This document shows positions 16,011-24,761 of a DNA stretch of 32,020 nt, piece by piece. The notes beneath the pieces are model-generated. The model ran no database searches. It was not told the DNA's origin and was given only the letters and a program-made list of their open reading frames with translations. The stretch spans positions 1 to 32,020 of the forward strand of contig CAZVFE010000011.1 of the NCBI GenBank assembly GCA_964626405.1, in the 5' to 3' direction. The DNA comes from CAZVFE01 sp964626405. Its GTDB lineage: Bacteria > Bacteroidota > Bacteroidia > Cytophagales > Spirosomataceae. Numbering within the stretch: position 1 is the first letter of the stretch; the number at the start of each line of letters is the position of its first letter. A program made the translations under genes and the position numbers.

Positions 16011-16929
16011 TTTATTTGATACAGAGCCTTTAAATGAAGAATCGAATGTTACCATTGGTATGTTTGATGGGATACATTTAGGGCATAAAAAAGTTTTAAA
16101 TGAATTAATGCATTTTGAAGGTAAGAAGAATATTGTTATCAGCTTTTCCAATCATCCAAGTGCTTATTTCAATCCTGAAAGAAAATATAAATTACTATTT
16201 GATGTAAATGAAAAATTAGAATTTTTTCAGGAAATTGGAATTGATATTGTTTATTTAATTGAGTTTAATGAAAAAATAGCTCAATATCCTGCCTATAATT
16301 TTGTTGATGAAATATTAATAAAGAAATTAAATTGTAAAAATTTAATTTTAGGATATGATAATCGTTTTGGAAAGAGTCGTGAAGGAACCATTGATTTTGT
16401 TCAGCAAAATTTTTCAAATCAAATAAATGCCATAAAAGTAGAACCTTATGTTTTAGATAATGAAATTGTAAGTTCTTCTATCATTAAAGAATTCATTTCC
16501 AAGGGCTTAATACAGAAGGGTAACAAGTTTTTAGGATTTAACTATTTTGTAAATGGAAGAGTGATTTCTGGGAAAAAATTAGGTTCACAAATTGGGTTTC
16601 CTACTGCTAATTTAGGAATAGATGAATATAAATTAATCCCGAGTTTTGGTGTTTATTTGGTGCGTGTTCATATAGATGATAACCTCTTTTTCGGAGTTAC
16701 AAATATAGGGGTTCGTCCAACCGTGAATTCAAACCCTGATAATGTCAATATTGAAACGCATGTATTTGAATTTAATGAAGATATTTATCAAAAAATAATC
16801 CGAGTGGAGTTTTTATCTAAGTTAAGAGATGAAAAAAAATTTGGTTCCCTAGATGAACTAAAGAACCAAATTTCAATGGATATACAAACAGGAAAAGAGT
16901 TAATTCGAAATATTCATATAAGATCCTAG
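15994..16929 (+). CDS. ribF: Bifunctional riboflavin kinase / FAD synthetase
   Basis: RibF phosphorylates riboflavin to FMN and adenylylates FMN to FAD. The 311-residue protein has an N-terminal nucleotidyltransferase domain (about residues 1-180) with GMFDGIHLGHKKVL, LGYDNRFGKSREG and VSSSIIKEFI, and a C-terminal flavokinase domain (about 185-308) with SGKKLGSQIGFPTANL and VTNIGVRPTVN. Length is typical. It is the last gene of the operon beginning at 12885, and its 3' end overlaps convergent pheA by 30 bp. No terminator separates them. Its product would supply EtfAB and GltBD with flavin. Confidence 0.95.
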   Translation: MKVYYNLFDTEPLNEESNVTIGMFDGIHLGHKKVLNELMHFEGKKNIVISFSNHPSAYFNPERKYKLLFDVNEKLEFFQEIGIDIVYLIEFNEKIAQYPAYNFVDEILIKKLNCKNLILGYDNRFGKSREGTIDFVQQNFSNQINAIKVEPYVLDNEIVSSSIIKEFISKGLIQKGNKFLGFNYFVNGRVISGKKLGSQIGFPTANLGIDEYKLIPSFGVYLVRVHIDDNLFFGVTNIGVRPTVNSNPDNVNIETHVFEFNEDIYQKIIRVEFLSKLRDEKKFGSLDELKNQISMDIQTGKELIRNIHIRS

Positions 16930-17982
16930 GAAGGTAATTTCATCTTTTCTCTTATAAAGAATACGTTGAATGTTTTCATCCAGTTTATTCCCTTTAATAT
17001 CAATAAAGAACCAAAATTTAAATCCTTTAAGATTTTTTATTGGTCTAGATTCGATTTTCAATAAATTGATTTTTTCTTCATCAAAATCTTTCAATAATTT
17101 CAAAAGGATACCGGGTTGATCGTCGTTTTTTAATACTACTGCCAAACTAGTTTTATCTTTATCTGTTTTCTTAAGATTTTCATTATTTGCGATAATATAA
17201 AAGCGGGTATGATTGGAATCATTATCTTGTATATTATCGAATAGAATCGGTAGATTATTGATTTTAGCTGCTATATGTGAACAAAGAGCTGCAGTTCCTT
17301 CGTTTTCTAATGCCATTTTAGCTGCTTTAGAGGTCGAATCTACTTGAACAAAAAATTCTTCGTCTTTTTCATTGAAATAATCTTTGATAAAGTTTTTACA
17401 TTGACTAAATCCGATGTCTTTAGAATAAATCTTTTTGACTTGTTTTAAGTCATTCAATTGGGTTGCAATACAAAAATTTACTGGGATTATTATTTCAGCA
17501 ATTATATATAATTTCTTTTTGAAAAGCAGGTCCATTGTTTCTTTAACCATACCTTCCTGATTATTTTCAATTGGTACTACTCCAAATTTTGATCGACCAG
17601 TTTCTACTGATTCGAAAACTGAATTTATTGAAGGTAGGGATATATAATTAGCGACAGCACCAAATCTACTCTCTGCGGCTTGATGTGTAAAACTTCCTTC
17701 TGGGCCTAGAAAACTAATAATTTCAGGAAGTTCAAGATTTCTTGAAACACCGAAAATTTCCAAATAAATAGCTTCAATGGCCGCCTTTGTTAATCTGCCC
17801 TTGTTTAATTTAGCTAAGCGTTCAATAATAGCTTTTTCTCTATCTGGATGATAAATTATTGTATTAGAATTACGTTTAATTACTCCAATTTCATCAACAT
17901 ATTCCATTCGTTGATTTAAAAGTTTAAGAATCTCTTCATCAACGATATCGATTTTATTTCTTAGCTCTTCTAATTCCTTCAT
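16900..17982 (-). CDS. pheA: Bifunctional chorismate mutase / prephenate dehydratase
   Basis: The 360-residue P-protein converts chorismate to prephenate and then to phenylpyruvate, the precursor of phenylalanine. The N-terminal AroQ-type mutase (about residues 1-85) has LRNKIDIVDEEILKLLNQRM. The dehydratase domain (about 92-270) has FLGPEGSFTHQAA, VVPIENNQEGMV and the catalytic NHTRFYII. The C-terminal ACT domain (about 278-358) contains GILLKLLKDF and ESRPIKN, the usual phenylalanine-binding feedback site. Feedback inhibition by Phe is therefore expected. It is upstream of no other gene on this strand and is convergent with ribF (30-bp overlap). Confidence 0.94.
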   Translation of the reverse strand: MKELEELRNKIDIVDEEILKLLNQRMEYVDEIGVIKRNSNTIIYHPDREKAIIERLAKLNKGRLTKAAIEAIYLEIFGVSRNLELPEIISFLGPEGSFTHQAAESRFGAVANYISLPSINSVFESVETGRSKFGVVPIENNQEGMVKETMDLLFKKKLYIIAEIIIPVNFCIATQLNDLKQVKKIYSKDIGFSQCKNFIKDYFNEKDEEFFVQVDSTSKAAKMALENEGTAALCSHIAAKINNLPILFDNIQDNDSNHTRFYIIANNENLKKTDKDKTSLAVVLKNDDQPGILLKLLKDFDEEKINLLKIESRPIKNLKGFKFWFFIDIKGNKLDENIQRILYKRKDEITFLGSYMNISN

Positions 17983-18035
17983 TTTAATATTCTAAAATAT
18001 AAATATACTTAAAAATTGATAATTAAATATTAATT

Positions 18036-18076
18036 AAAAAAAATGCCGAAGAACTTTTTCTGTTCTACGGCATTTT
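18036..18076 (-). terminator. Intrinsic terminator after tRNA-Arg
   Basis: On the minus strand the arms AAATGCCG and CGGCATTT plus inner AGAAC/GTTCT arms form a long hairpin with one A-A/T-T interruption (18040-18076). A run of T follows (18036-18043, partly pairing). It lies 19 bp after tRNA-Arg and before pheA, so it ends the tRNA transcript and insulates pheA. Confidence 0.85.
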
Positions 18077-18095
18077 AAATTCTTATTGAATTATG

Positions 18096-18169
18096 TGATT
18101 CCGAAAGGATTCGAACCTTTGACCTACTGCTTAGAAGGCAGTTGCTCTATCCAGCTGAGCTACGGAACC
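18096..18169 (-). tRNA. tRNA-Arg(TCT)
   Basis: The 74-nt minus-strand sequence folds with acceptor GGTTCCG/CGGAATC (one G-U pair), a D arm GCTC-AGCTGGATA-GAGC, anticodon stem ACTGC/GCAGT and loop CTTCTAA. The anticodon TCT reads AGA codons. The T loop TTCGAAT is canonical and A73 is the discriminator. CCA is not encoded. A terminator-like hairpin ends only 6 bp upstream of its 5' end. Confidence 0.95.
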
Positions 18170-18175
18170 TAAACT

Positions 18176-18210
18176 AAAAAGTCAATTCGTTTTAAAGAAT
18201 CCGAATTGAC
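18176..18210 (-). terminator. Intrinsic terminator between tRNA-Pro and tRNA-Arg
   Basis: A 9-bp perfect stem GTCAATTCG / CGAATTGAC (18181-18210 with a 12-nt loop) is followed on the minus strand by TTTTT (18176-18180). It starts 11 bp after the 3' end of tRNA-Pro. The stem and T-run fit a rho-independent terminator, but the closeness to tRNA-Arg also permits a role as a processing or attenuating hairpin. Confidence 0.7.
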
Positions 18211-18221
18211 CTTAAGTTTCG

Positions 18222-18295
18222 TCGGGGTGGCAGGATTCGAACCTACGACCTCTTGGTCCCAAACCAAGCGCGATACCGGGCTACGCTACACCCCG
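18222..18295 (-). tRNA. tRNA-Pro(TGG)
   Basis: The 74-nt minus-strand sequence has acceptor CGGGGTG/CACCCCG, anticodon stem CTTGG/CCAAG and loop TTTGGGA with anticodon TGG. This can read all or most CCN codons after U34 modification. The T loop TTCGAAT is canonical, C1-G72 is the usual Pro identity of this form, and A73 follows. CCA is not encoded. Confidence 0.95.
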
Positions 18296-18317
18296 AGGGT
18301 ATCAATTTCCAAAACTA

Positions 18318-18325
18318 CAAATGTA
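18318..18325 (-). promoter_or_regulatory. Candidate -7 box for tRNA-Pro
   Basis: TACATTTG on the minus strand (18325 to 18318) is identical to the -7 box of the tRNA-Leu promoter and lies 22 bp upstream of tRNA-Pro. The -33 region would fall inside tRNA-Ser, where I see no clear TTG at the right spacing. The box sits in a small palindrome, ACTACA-AA-TGTAGT. Co-transcription from tRNA-Ser is the alternative. Confidence 0.4.
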
Positions 18326-18328
18326 GTG

Positions 18329-18415
18329 CGGAGAGAGAGGGATTCGAACCCTCGGTACCGTTACCAGTACGACAGTTTAGCAAACTGTTCCTTTCGGCCA
18401 CTCAGGCATCTCTCC
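18329..18415 (-). tRNA. tRNA-Ser(GCT)
   Basis: The 87-nt class II tRNA has acceptor GGAGAGA/TCTCTCC with discriminator G73, anticodon stem ACAGT/ACTGT and loop TTGCTAA giving anticodon GCT (AGC and AGT codons). A long variable arm (GTACTGG-TAA-CGGTACC type) and T arm GAGGG-TTCGAAT-CCCTC are present. CCA is not encoded. It heads the tRNA-Ser/Pro/Arg cluster on the minus strand. Confidence 0.95.
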
Positions 18416-18430
18416 CTCCCTTTGGGAGTA

Positions 18431-18438
18431 CAAAAATA
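18431..18438 (-). promoter_or_regulatory. Candidate -7 box for tRNA-Ser
   Basis: TATTTTTG on the minus strand (18438 to 18431) fits TAnnTTTG and lies 15 bp upstream of the tRNA-Ser 5' end, the spacing expected for a tRNA promoter. A -33 TTG is not evident about 20 bp further upstream, so support is partial. Confidence 0.4.
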
Positions 18439-18456
18439 GCAATAATTTTTTATTTT

Positions 18457-18476
18457 AAAATCATTGCAGTGATTTT
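18457..18476. terminator. Weak hairpin downstream of gltD
   Basis: AAAATCA (18457-18463) and TGATTTT (18470-18476) form a 7-bp perfect stem with a 6-nt loop, 4 bp after the gltD stop. On the minus strand it is followed by an AT-rich tract rather than a clean T-run. On the plus strand it is followed by T's but ends no gene. It is a possible but weak gltD terminator. Confidence 0.3.
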
Positions 18477-18479
18477 TTT

Positions 18480-19979
18480 TTAAGCTTTTATTAAATCATA
18501 AAAAGATGCTGCTTTTCTTTCTAGATTTGAATTGCCCATTAGATATTCATCAACATTTCTAGCGGCTTCACGTCCTTCAGAAATTGCCCATACAACTAGG
18601 GATTGTCCTCTACGAGCGTCCCCTGCTGCAAATATCTTGGAATCAGCTAATTGATAATTTTTATTGGCAGATAAATTACCTCTTTCGTCTGTATTTATTT
18701 CATAAGATTTTAATTGATCCACTAAATCATTATGATCTGTATGAAGAAAACCTGCTGCGATTAATGCTAATTCGCAAGGAATTTCTCTGATATTAATTAT
18801 TTCTTGTTCCATTTTACCATCTACATTTTTATAGACGATATCTCCAATTTTTAAGGCTTTAAGATTTCCATCTGTATCCTTAATGAATTCTTGAAGAGCT
18901 ATGGACCATTTTCTATCTGCTCCTTCTTCATGAGAAGTAGATGTTCTCAACATTAAAGGCCAATTTGGCCATGGAGTTGATTCAGCTCTATCAACTGGAG
19001 GTTTTGGCATAATTTCAATTTGTGTAATTGATTTTGCTTTATGACGATTGGAAGTACCCACACAGTCTGAACCTGTGTCTCCACCTCCGATTACCACCAC
19101 ATTTTTTCCAGTTGCAACTAATTCATTATCGTCGAATTTAATTCCTTTATGATTAAGGCTTAATTCGCGATTAGAAACTCTTTTATTTTGTAGAGATAAG
19201 AATTCCATTGCCGGATAAATGCCTTTAGCATCATTACCAGGTGCAGGAATCATTCTAGGAGTAGTTGAACCTGTAGCTACAACGATTGCATCATATTGTG
19301 AATATAATTCTTCTACAGTAATATCTTTTCCAACAGAGGTATTAACTACAAAATTGATACCTTCACTCTTCATTACCTCCAGTCTTCTGTCAATAACCTT
19401 TTTATCTAATTTAAAATCAGGTATTCCATAACGTAATAAACCACCAATTTGATCTGCTCTTTCATATACAGTAACCGTATGACCTGCCTTATTTAATTGG
19501 GCTGCCGCAGCCATACCTGCTGGACCTGACCCAATAATAGCCACAGTTTTATCTGTTCTATTAGAAGGTATTTTAGCTTGTACATAACCCTTTTCAAATG
19601 CTTTTTCAATAATTGATTTCTCAATTAATTCAATTGTTACTGGCGGTTTATTAATTCCTAATACACAAGAGGATTCACAAGGTGCTGGACAAATTCTTCC
19701 AGTGAATTCTGGAAAATTATTTGTCGAGCTTAAAATTTCATAAGCTAGTTTCCAATTTTGCTCATATACAGCATCATTGAATTCCGGTATGATATTTCCT
19801 AATGGACAACCATTATGACAAAATGGAGTACCGCAATCCATACATCTTGAAGCTTGCTCCTGCGTATTTTCATAAACTGGTGGCAATTCAATTTCATTAT
19901 AATCCTCTATTCTTTCAGCTATAGGGCGTTTTGCAGGTCCTTTTCTATCATGTTCTAAAAATCCAGTCGGCTTTCCCAT
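18480..19979 (-). CDS. gltD: Glutamate synthase small (beta) subunit
   Basis: GltD takes electrons from NAD(P)H through FAD and 4Fe-4S clusters to GltB. The 499-residue protein has the N-terminal Cys cluster Cys46, Cys49, Cys54, Cys58 (SRCMDCGTPFCHNGCP), a second Cys group around GRICPAPCESSCV, the FAD site IGSGPAGMAAAAQL, and the pyridine-nucleotide site VVVIGGGDTGSDCVG. The C-terminal FAAGDARRGQSLVVWAI closes the FAD fold. It begins 1 bp after the gltB stop and is surely in the same operon. No internal disruption is seen. Confidence 0.96.
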   Translation of the reverse strand: MGKPTGFLEHDRKGPAKRPIAERIEDYNEIELPPVYENTQEQASRCMDCGTPFCHNGCPLGNIIPEFNDAVYEQNWKLAYEILSSTNNFPEFTGRICPAPCESSCVLGINKPPVTIELIEKSIIEKAFEKGYVQAKIPSNRTDKTVAIIGSGPAGMAAAAQLNKAGHTVTVYERADQIGGLLRYGIPDFKLDKKVIDRRLEVMKSEGINFVVNTSVGKDITVEELYSQYDAIVVATGSTTPRMIPAPGNDAKGIYPAMEFLSLQNKRVSNRELSLNHKGIKFDDNELVATGKNVVVIGGGDTGSDCVGTSNRHKAKSITQIEIMPKPPVDRAESTPWPNWPLMLRTSTSHEEGADRKWSIALQEFIKDTDGNLKALKIGDIVYKNVDGKMEQEIINIREIPCELALIAAGFLHTDHNDLVDQLKSYEINTDERGNLSANKNYQLADSKIFAAGDARRGQSLVVWAISEGREAARNVDEYLMGNSNLERKAASFYDLIKA

Positions 19980-19980
19980 A

Positions 19981-22900
19981 TTATTTATTCTTTACGTCAA
20001 TAATAATGTCTTTATAAACTCTATTCTTATCTTCTAAAATTTCAGAAATATTTAAATTTCTGTTTGCTAAAGCATTTCTATAATCAATAGGTAATACTTT
20101 TTTAAATCTTGTAGACATTAATTCAAAATTATCAAGGATTTTCTTTCCCTTGTTTGAATTAGTATAATTTACATGGTTTGAAATATAGATTTTAAGAATA
20201 TTTTTATCTTCTTGATTCAAATCAGTAATTTCAACCATTTCTCTATTTACTTTCGATTCAAAATTATTCTTTTCATCGAAAATATATGCAACACCACCAG
20301 ACATACCAGCTGCAAAATTTCTACCGGTATCACCTAGTATAATCGCTAAACCGCCAGTCATATATTCACATCCATGATCTCCGATACCTTCAACTACTAC
20401 TTTTGCACCTGAATTTCTCACACAGAATCTTTCTCCTGCCATTCCAGATAAATAGGCTTCACCAGCAGTGGCACCATAAAATGATACGTTACCAACTATG
20501 GAGTTTTCTGAAGCGACGAATGGTGCTGATGGATCAGGATAAGCTATTAATTTTGCACCTGAAAGTCCTTTCCCAATATAGTCATTTGCGTCTCCCTCAA
20601 TGGTAAAAGTTATTCCTTTTGCTCCAAAGGCTCCAAAAGATTGTCCGGCAGTTCCTTTAAATTTAATATTTATTGTATCCTCAGGTAGACCTTTATCATT
20701 ATATTTTTTCGAAATTTCATTGGATAAAATTGTTCCAACAGTTCTTGAAACGTTATTTATTGAAAGTTCTCCAAATACTTTTTTACCTGATTTTAATGCT
20801 GGTTCAGCAATTTTTAATATTTCCCAATCCAATTGGCCTTCCATTCCGTGATCTTGAGGTTCACATTTGAATTTAGGGATATCGGTTTGAGCGAATTCTG
20901 GATTTAAAAGAGCTGTTAAATCTAAATCTTTAAATTTCCAATGATTACTTAAATCTTTCATTTCAAGAGCATCTACCCTACCAATCATTTCATTAATTGA
21001 TTTGAAACCTAGTTCAGCCATGATTTCTCTTAATTCTTCTGCTAAGAATTTAAATAAATTAACAACATGATCTGGATCTCCAGTATAAAGTGCTCTTAAT
21101 TCTGGTCTCTGAGTTGCAACACCTACAGGACAGGTATTTAAATGACATTTTCTCATCATAATACAACCAGCTGTTACTAATGCAGCAGTTGCCACTCCAA
21201 ATTCTTCAGCGCCCAATAAAGCGGCAATAGCAATATCTTTACCTGTCTTTATTTGTCCATCTGTTTGTACAGTTACTCTTCCTCTCAATTTATTTCTAAC
21301 GAGGGTTTGGTGTGTTTCAGCCAATCCTAGTTCCCAAGGAAGACCTGCATGACGAATTGAAGACAATGGTGATGCACCAGTACCTCCATCATAACCTGAG
21401 ATTAAGATATGGTCTGCATGCGCTTTTGCTACTCCGGCTGCAATTGTTCCTACACCTGCCTCAGATACTAACTTTACAGATATTCTAGCATCTCTATTCG
21501 CATTCTTTAAATCGAAAATTAACTGAGCTAAATCTTCAATTGAATAAATATCGTGGTGAGGAGGAGGTGAAATTAGTCCAACCCCTGGAGTAGAATTTCG
21601 TGTTTTTCCTATCCAATCATCAACTTTATGTCCCGGAAGCTGTCCACCTTCACCAGGTTTTGCTCCTTGAGCCATTTTTATTTGCAATTCCTTCGCATTC
21701 GTTAGATAATAAGAAGTTACACCAAATCTTCCTGAGGCAACTTGCTTAATTGCAGAATTCATCGAATCTCCATTTGGAAGTGGTTCAAATCTTATTGGAT
21801 CTTCCCCTCCTTCTCCTGAATTAGATTTACCCCCGATGCGATTCATGGCAATTGCTAGGGTTGTATGTGCCTCATAGGAAATGGATCCAAAAGACATTGC
21901 CCCAGTAGCAAATCTTTGCATAATGCTTTCTGCAGATTCTACCTCAGAGATTGATATTGATTTTGAATTTTTGAATTTTAATAATCCTCTTAAGGTAATT
22001 GCCTTTGAATCTTGATTATTAATTAATTCAGAATATTTTTTAAAAAGGTTATAATCTCCTTTTTTAGTTGCTTGTTGTAATAAATGGATAGTTGCAGGAT
22101 TGAATAAATGCTCTTCTCCCCTTTGCTTCCATTGATAAATACCACCTACTTCTAATTTTGGATTTTCCATCGCTTGCATATGGTATCCAGTATAATGTTT
22201 TACCAATGCTTCTTTTGCGATAGTATCCAAACCAATTCCACCAATTCTTGAAATTGAATTGGTAAAATAAGTATCTACAACATCTTTGGCTAAACCTAAG
22301 ATTTCAAATATTTGGGCTCCCTGGTATGATTGTAGAGTTGAAATTCCCATTTTAGAGAAAATCTTTAATAATTCACCATTTACAGCCTTGATATAATTAT
22401 ATTCTAATTTTTCATAGCTTAGTTTTTCATCAACCAATTTAGCATCTTTCATATGCTTAATGGTATCAAATGCTAAATATGGATTTATTGCAGAAGCACC
22501 ATAACCAATTAATGTGGCAAAATGATGTGTTTCAAAAACATCTCCTGCTTCTACAACAATACCTACATTAGCTCTTTTTCCTGTTCTAATTAAATGATGG
22601 TGAACAGCCGATAAAGCCAATAAGGAAGGAATTGGTGCATGAGTTGAATCAATTCCTCTATCTGTTAATAAAATAATAGAATATCCATCATCAACAGCAT
22701 CTTCAGCATAGGAACAAATTTTATCCAAAGCTTTCTTTAATACTCCTTCTTCATGACTTGCCTTAAATACGATATGGATTGATTTCGTATTAAAGTTGGA
22801 ATGGTCTATCCATCTTATTTTTTCCAAATCTTTGTTGCGAAGAACTGGTTGTTCCATTTCGATTTGGCGACAATGACTTGGACTTTCTTCTAATAAATTA

Positions 22901-24561
22901 CTTAAACCACCAATATCTGTTAATAAAGACATTACAGAACGTTCTCTGATAGAGTCAATTGGAGGATTAGTTACCTGGGCAAATAATTGTTTAAAATAAG
23001 AGGAAAGATGTTGAGCCTTATCTGATAAAACAGCTAATGGAGTATCTATACCCATAGATCCTAAAGCTTCCTTACCAGTTTCAACCATTTGAGATAATAC
23101 GATACGAATATCTTCTGATGTAAAACCATGAACTTGCTGACGAACTAAAAGTTCCATATTCTTCAATTGCTTGAATTCAGAGCCAGCTTCAGGTAATTCC
23201 TCAACTCTAATTTTATTTTTTCTCAACCATTCACCATAAGGTTTTTGTTGACAAATTTTTTCTTTTAATTCTTCATCTGGAACAATTCTTCCCTCCTTCA
23301 TATCTACCACAAACATTTTACCAGGTTGAAGTCGACCTTTTCTTACGATCGTTTTAGGATCCAAATCAATCACACCTGCTTCAGATGCCATAATAACGAA
23401 ATCATCTTCAGTTACCCAGAAACGAGAAGGTCTTAAACCATTTCTATCCAAAGTAGCACCGATGGTAGTTCCATCTGTGAATGAAATAGAAGCAGGGCCA
23501 TCCCAAGGCTCCATCATTGAAGCATGATACTCGTAAAAATCCTTTTTATATTGCTCCATTGATTCATTTCCATCCCAAGCTTCAGGAATTAACATCATCA
23601 TAACATGAGGAAGCGACCTTCCTGTCATGTATAATAATTCAATTGCATTATCTAGAATAGCAGAATCAGATTGTCCTAATTGACAAACAGGAAGAATCAT
23701 ATCTAGTTCTTCTTGACTAAAATATTCACTAGAAAATAATGCAGATTGAGCTTGAATCCATGATGAATTACCTTTAACAGTATTGATTTCACCATTGTGA
23801 GCAATAAATCTAAATGGCTGTGCTAATTTCCAGGCTGGAAAAGTATTTGTTGAGAACCTTGAATGAACAATTGCTAATGCAGATACAAAATTCTCTTCTT
23901 TTAAGTCATCAAAATAATTAGGAACCTGCATAGTTGTCAGCATTCCTTTATAAATTATTGTTTTTGATGATAATGAGGCAAAGTAAAAATTATTATCATA
24001 TTCAGAAATTTCTGAATTAATTGTTTTAGTAAGATATTGTCTTAGGACATATAATTTTCTTTCGAAATCAATACCTGAATTTAATTCATTCGGTTTTTGA
24101 ATGAAAATTTGTTGAATAGAAGGTTCCGCTTTTCCTGAATCTGCCCCTTGAATTTCTGAATTATTAACAGGTAAAGTTCTATATCCGATTACCTCCAATC
24201 CTAATTTTTTTGCAGAAAGCTGGATAATTTCTTTTGTTTTTTCCTGAATTTTCGAATCCTTGGAAAGAAAAACCATACCAGCAGCATAATCACCTTCATT
24301 TGGTAGAGTAAAATCCAAGGTTTTTTCAATTGATTTAAAGAAGGAATGTGGTAATTGTAATAATATTCCTGCTCCATCACCAGAATTTGGATCACATCCG
24401 CAAGCGCCCCTGTGGTCCATTCTAATTAACATTTGAATGGCATCTTTAATTACACGATGAGATTTAATACCCTTCATATTGGCTACAAAACCAATACCAC
24501 AAGCATCATGTTCAAATTCGTTTCTGTAAAGACTTTGGTCAAAATTAATATCCATTTTCAA
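19981..24561 (-). CDS. gltB: Glutamate synthase large (alpha) subunit
   Basis: GltB transfers the amide of glutamine to 2-oxoglutarate to make two glutamates, the main route of ammonium assimilation with glutamine synthetase. The 1526-residue protein begins with a class II amidotransferase domain whose nucleophile Cys21 (EHDACGIGFVA) follows a 20-residue propeptide. Next come a central domain, an FMN synthase domain (RFATGAMSFGSIS, GEGGEDPIRF, PGEGGQLPGHKV, GYDGGTGASPL), the 3Fe-4S cysteines Cys1133, Cys1139 and Cys1144 (CIMMRKCHLNTC), and the C-terminal GxGxG beta-helix (TGGLAIILGDTGRNFAAGMSGG). It is followed by gltD. The first ATG is used; M3 is a possible alternative. Confidence 0.97.
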   Translation of the reverse strand: MKMDINFDQSLYRNEFEHDACGIGFVANMKGIKSHRVIKDAIQMLIRMDHRGACGCDPNSGDGAGILLQLPHSFFKSIEKTLDFTLPNEGDYAAGMVFLSKDSKIQEKTKEIIQLSAKKLGLEVIGYRTLPVNNSEIQGADSGKAEPSIQQIFIQKPNELNSGIDFERKLYVLRQYLTKTINSEISEYDNNFYFASLSSKTIIYKGMLTTMQVPNYFDDLKEENFVSALAIVHSRFSTNTFPAWKLAQPFRFIAHNGEINTVKGNSSWIQAQSALFSSEYFSQEELDMILPVCQLGQSDSAILDNAIELLYMTGRSLPHVMMMLIPEAWDGNESMEQYKKDFYEYHASMMEPWDGPASISFTDGTTIGATLDRNGLRPSRFWVTEDDFVIMASEAGVIDLDPKTIVRKGRLQPGKMFVVDMKEGRIVPDEELKEKICQQKPYGEWLRKNKIRVEELPEAGSEFKQLKNMELLVRQQVHGFTSEDIRIVLSQMVETGKEALGSMGIDTPLAVLSDKAQHLSSYFKQLFAQVTNPPIDSIRERSVMSLLTDIGGLSNLLEESPSHCRQIEMEQPVLRNKDLEKIRWIDHSNFNTKSIHIVFKASHEEGVLKKALDKICSYAEDAVDDGYSIILLTDRGIDSTHAPIPSLLALSAVHHHLIRTGKRANVGIVVEAGDVFETHHFATLIGYGASAINPYLAFDTIKHMKDAKLVDEKLSYEKLEYNYIKAVNGELLKIFSKMGISTLQSYQGAQIFEILGLAKDVVDTYFTNSISRIGGIGLDTIAKEALVKHYTGYHMQAMENPKLEVGGIYQWKQRGEEHLFNPATIHLLQQATKKGDYNLFKKYSELINNQDSKAITLRGLLKFKNSKSISISEVESAESIMQRFATGAMSFGSISYEAHTTLAIAMNRIGGKSNSGEGGEDPIRFEPLPNGDSMNSAIKQVASGRFGVTSYYLTNAKELQIKMAQGAKPGEGGQLPGHKVDDWIGKTRNSTPGVGLISPPPHHDIYSIEDLAQLIFDLKNANRDARISVKLVSEAGVGTIAAGVAKAHADHILISGYDGGTGASPLSSIRHAGLPWELGLAETHQTLVRNKLRGRVTVQTDGQIKTGKDIAIAALLGAEEFGVATAALVTAGCIMMRKCHLNTCPVGVATQRPELRALYTGDPDHVVNLFKFLAEELREIMAELGFKSINEMIGRVDALEMKDLSNHWKFKDLDLTALLNPEFAQTDIPKFKCEPQDHGMEGQLDWEILKIAEPALKSGKKVFGELSINNVSRTVGTILSNEISKKYNDKGLPEDTINIKFKGTAGQSFGAFGAKGITFTIEGDANDYIGKGLSGAKLIAYPDPSAPFVASENSIVGNVSFYGATAGEAYLSGMAGERFCVRNSGAKVVVEGIGDHGCEYMTGGLAIILGDTGRNFAAGMSGGVAYIFDEKNNFESKVNREMVEITDLNQEDKNILKIYISNHVNYTNSNKGKKILDNFELMSTRFKKVLPIDYRNALANRNLNISEILEDKNRVYKDIIIDVKNK

Positions 24562-24653
24562 ATTATATAACGATTTTAATAATTTCTAGTAAACTATCGA
24601 CAATTTTTTTTAAAAGGAAAGTAATGCTATGAAGACATATCCTGCAAGTCTAC

Positions 24654-24671
24654 CAAATATAAACAAAAATA
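24654..24671 (-). promoter_or_regulatory. Candidate tandem -7 boxes for gltBD
   Basis: The 200-bp gap 24562-24761 holds no gene. On the minus strand it has two TAnnTTTG boxes 10 bp apart, TATTTTTG (24671 to 24664) and TATATTTG (24661 to 24654), giving a leader of roughly 85-100 nt before the gltB ATG. No convincing -33 TTG is present, and the area is very AT-rich. I saw no clear operator, riboswitch or attenuator in the leader. Confidence 0.38.
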
Positions 24672-24761
24672 TATTCTGAATTTTAGAAAAATAACGAAAT
24701 ATTATTCCAAAATAAGAAATATCATTTTTCAAGTAAAAAAAATCTTTACTTAATACAATTT

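Noticed and set aside
18206..18483. Two overlapping plus-strand reading frames across the tRNA region, one translating to a VAGFEPTTSWSQ-type peptide
   Set aside because: They are antisense translations of tRNA-Pro and tRNA-Ser on the minus strand. This peptide type is a well-known false annotation.
24728..24750. Possible hairpin AAGTAAA/TTTACTT after the STAS gene as a terminator
   Set aside because: The stem is only A-T rich apart from one G-C pair, and no clean T-run follows on the minus strand.
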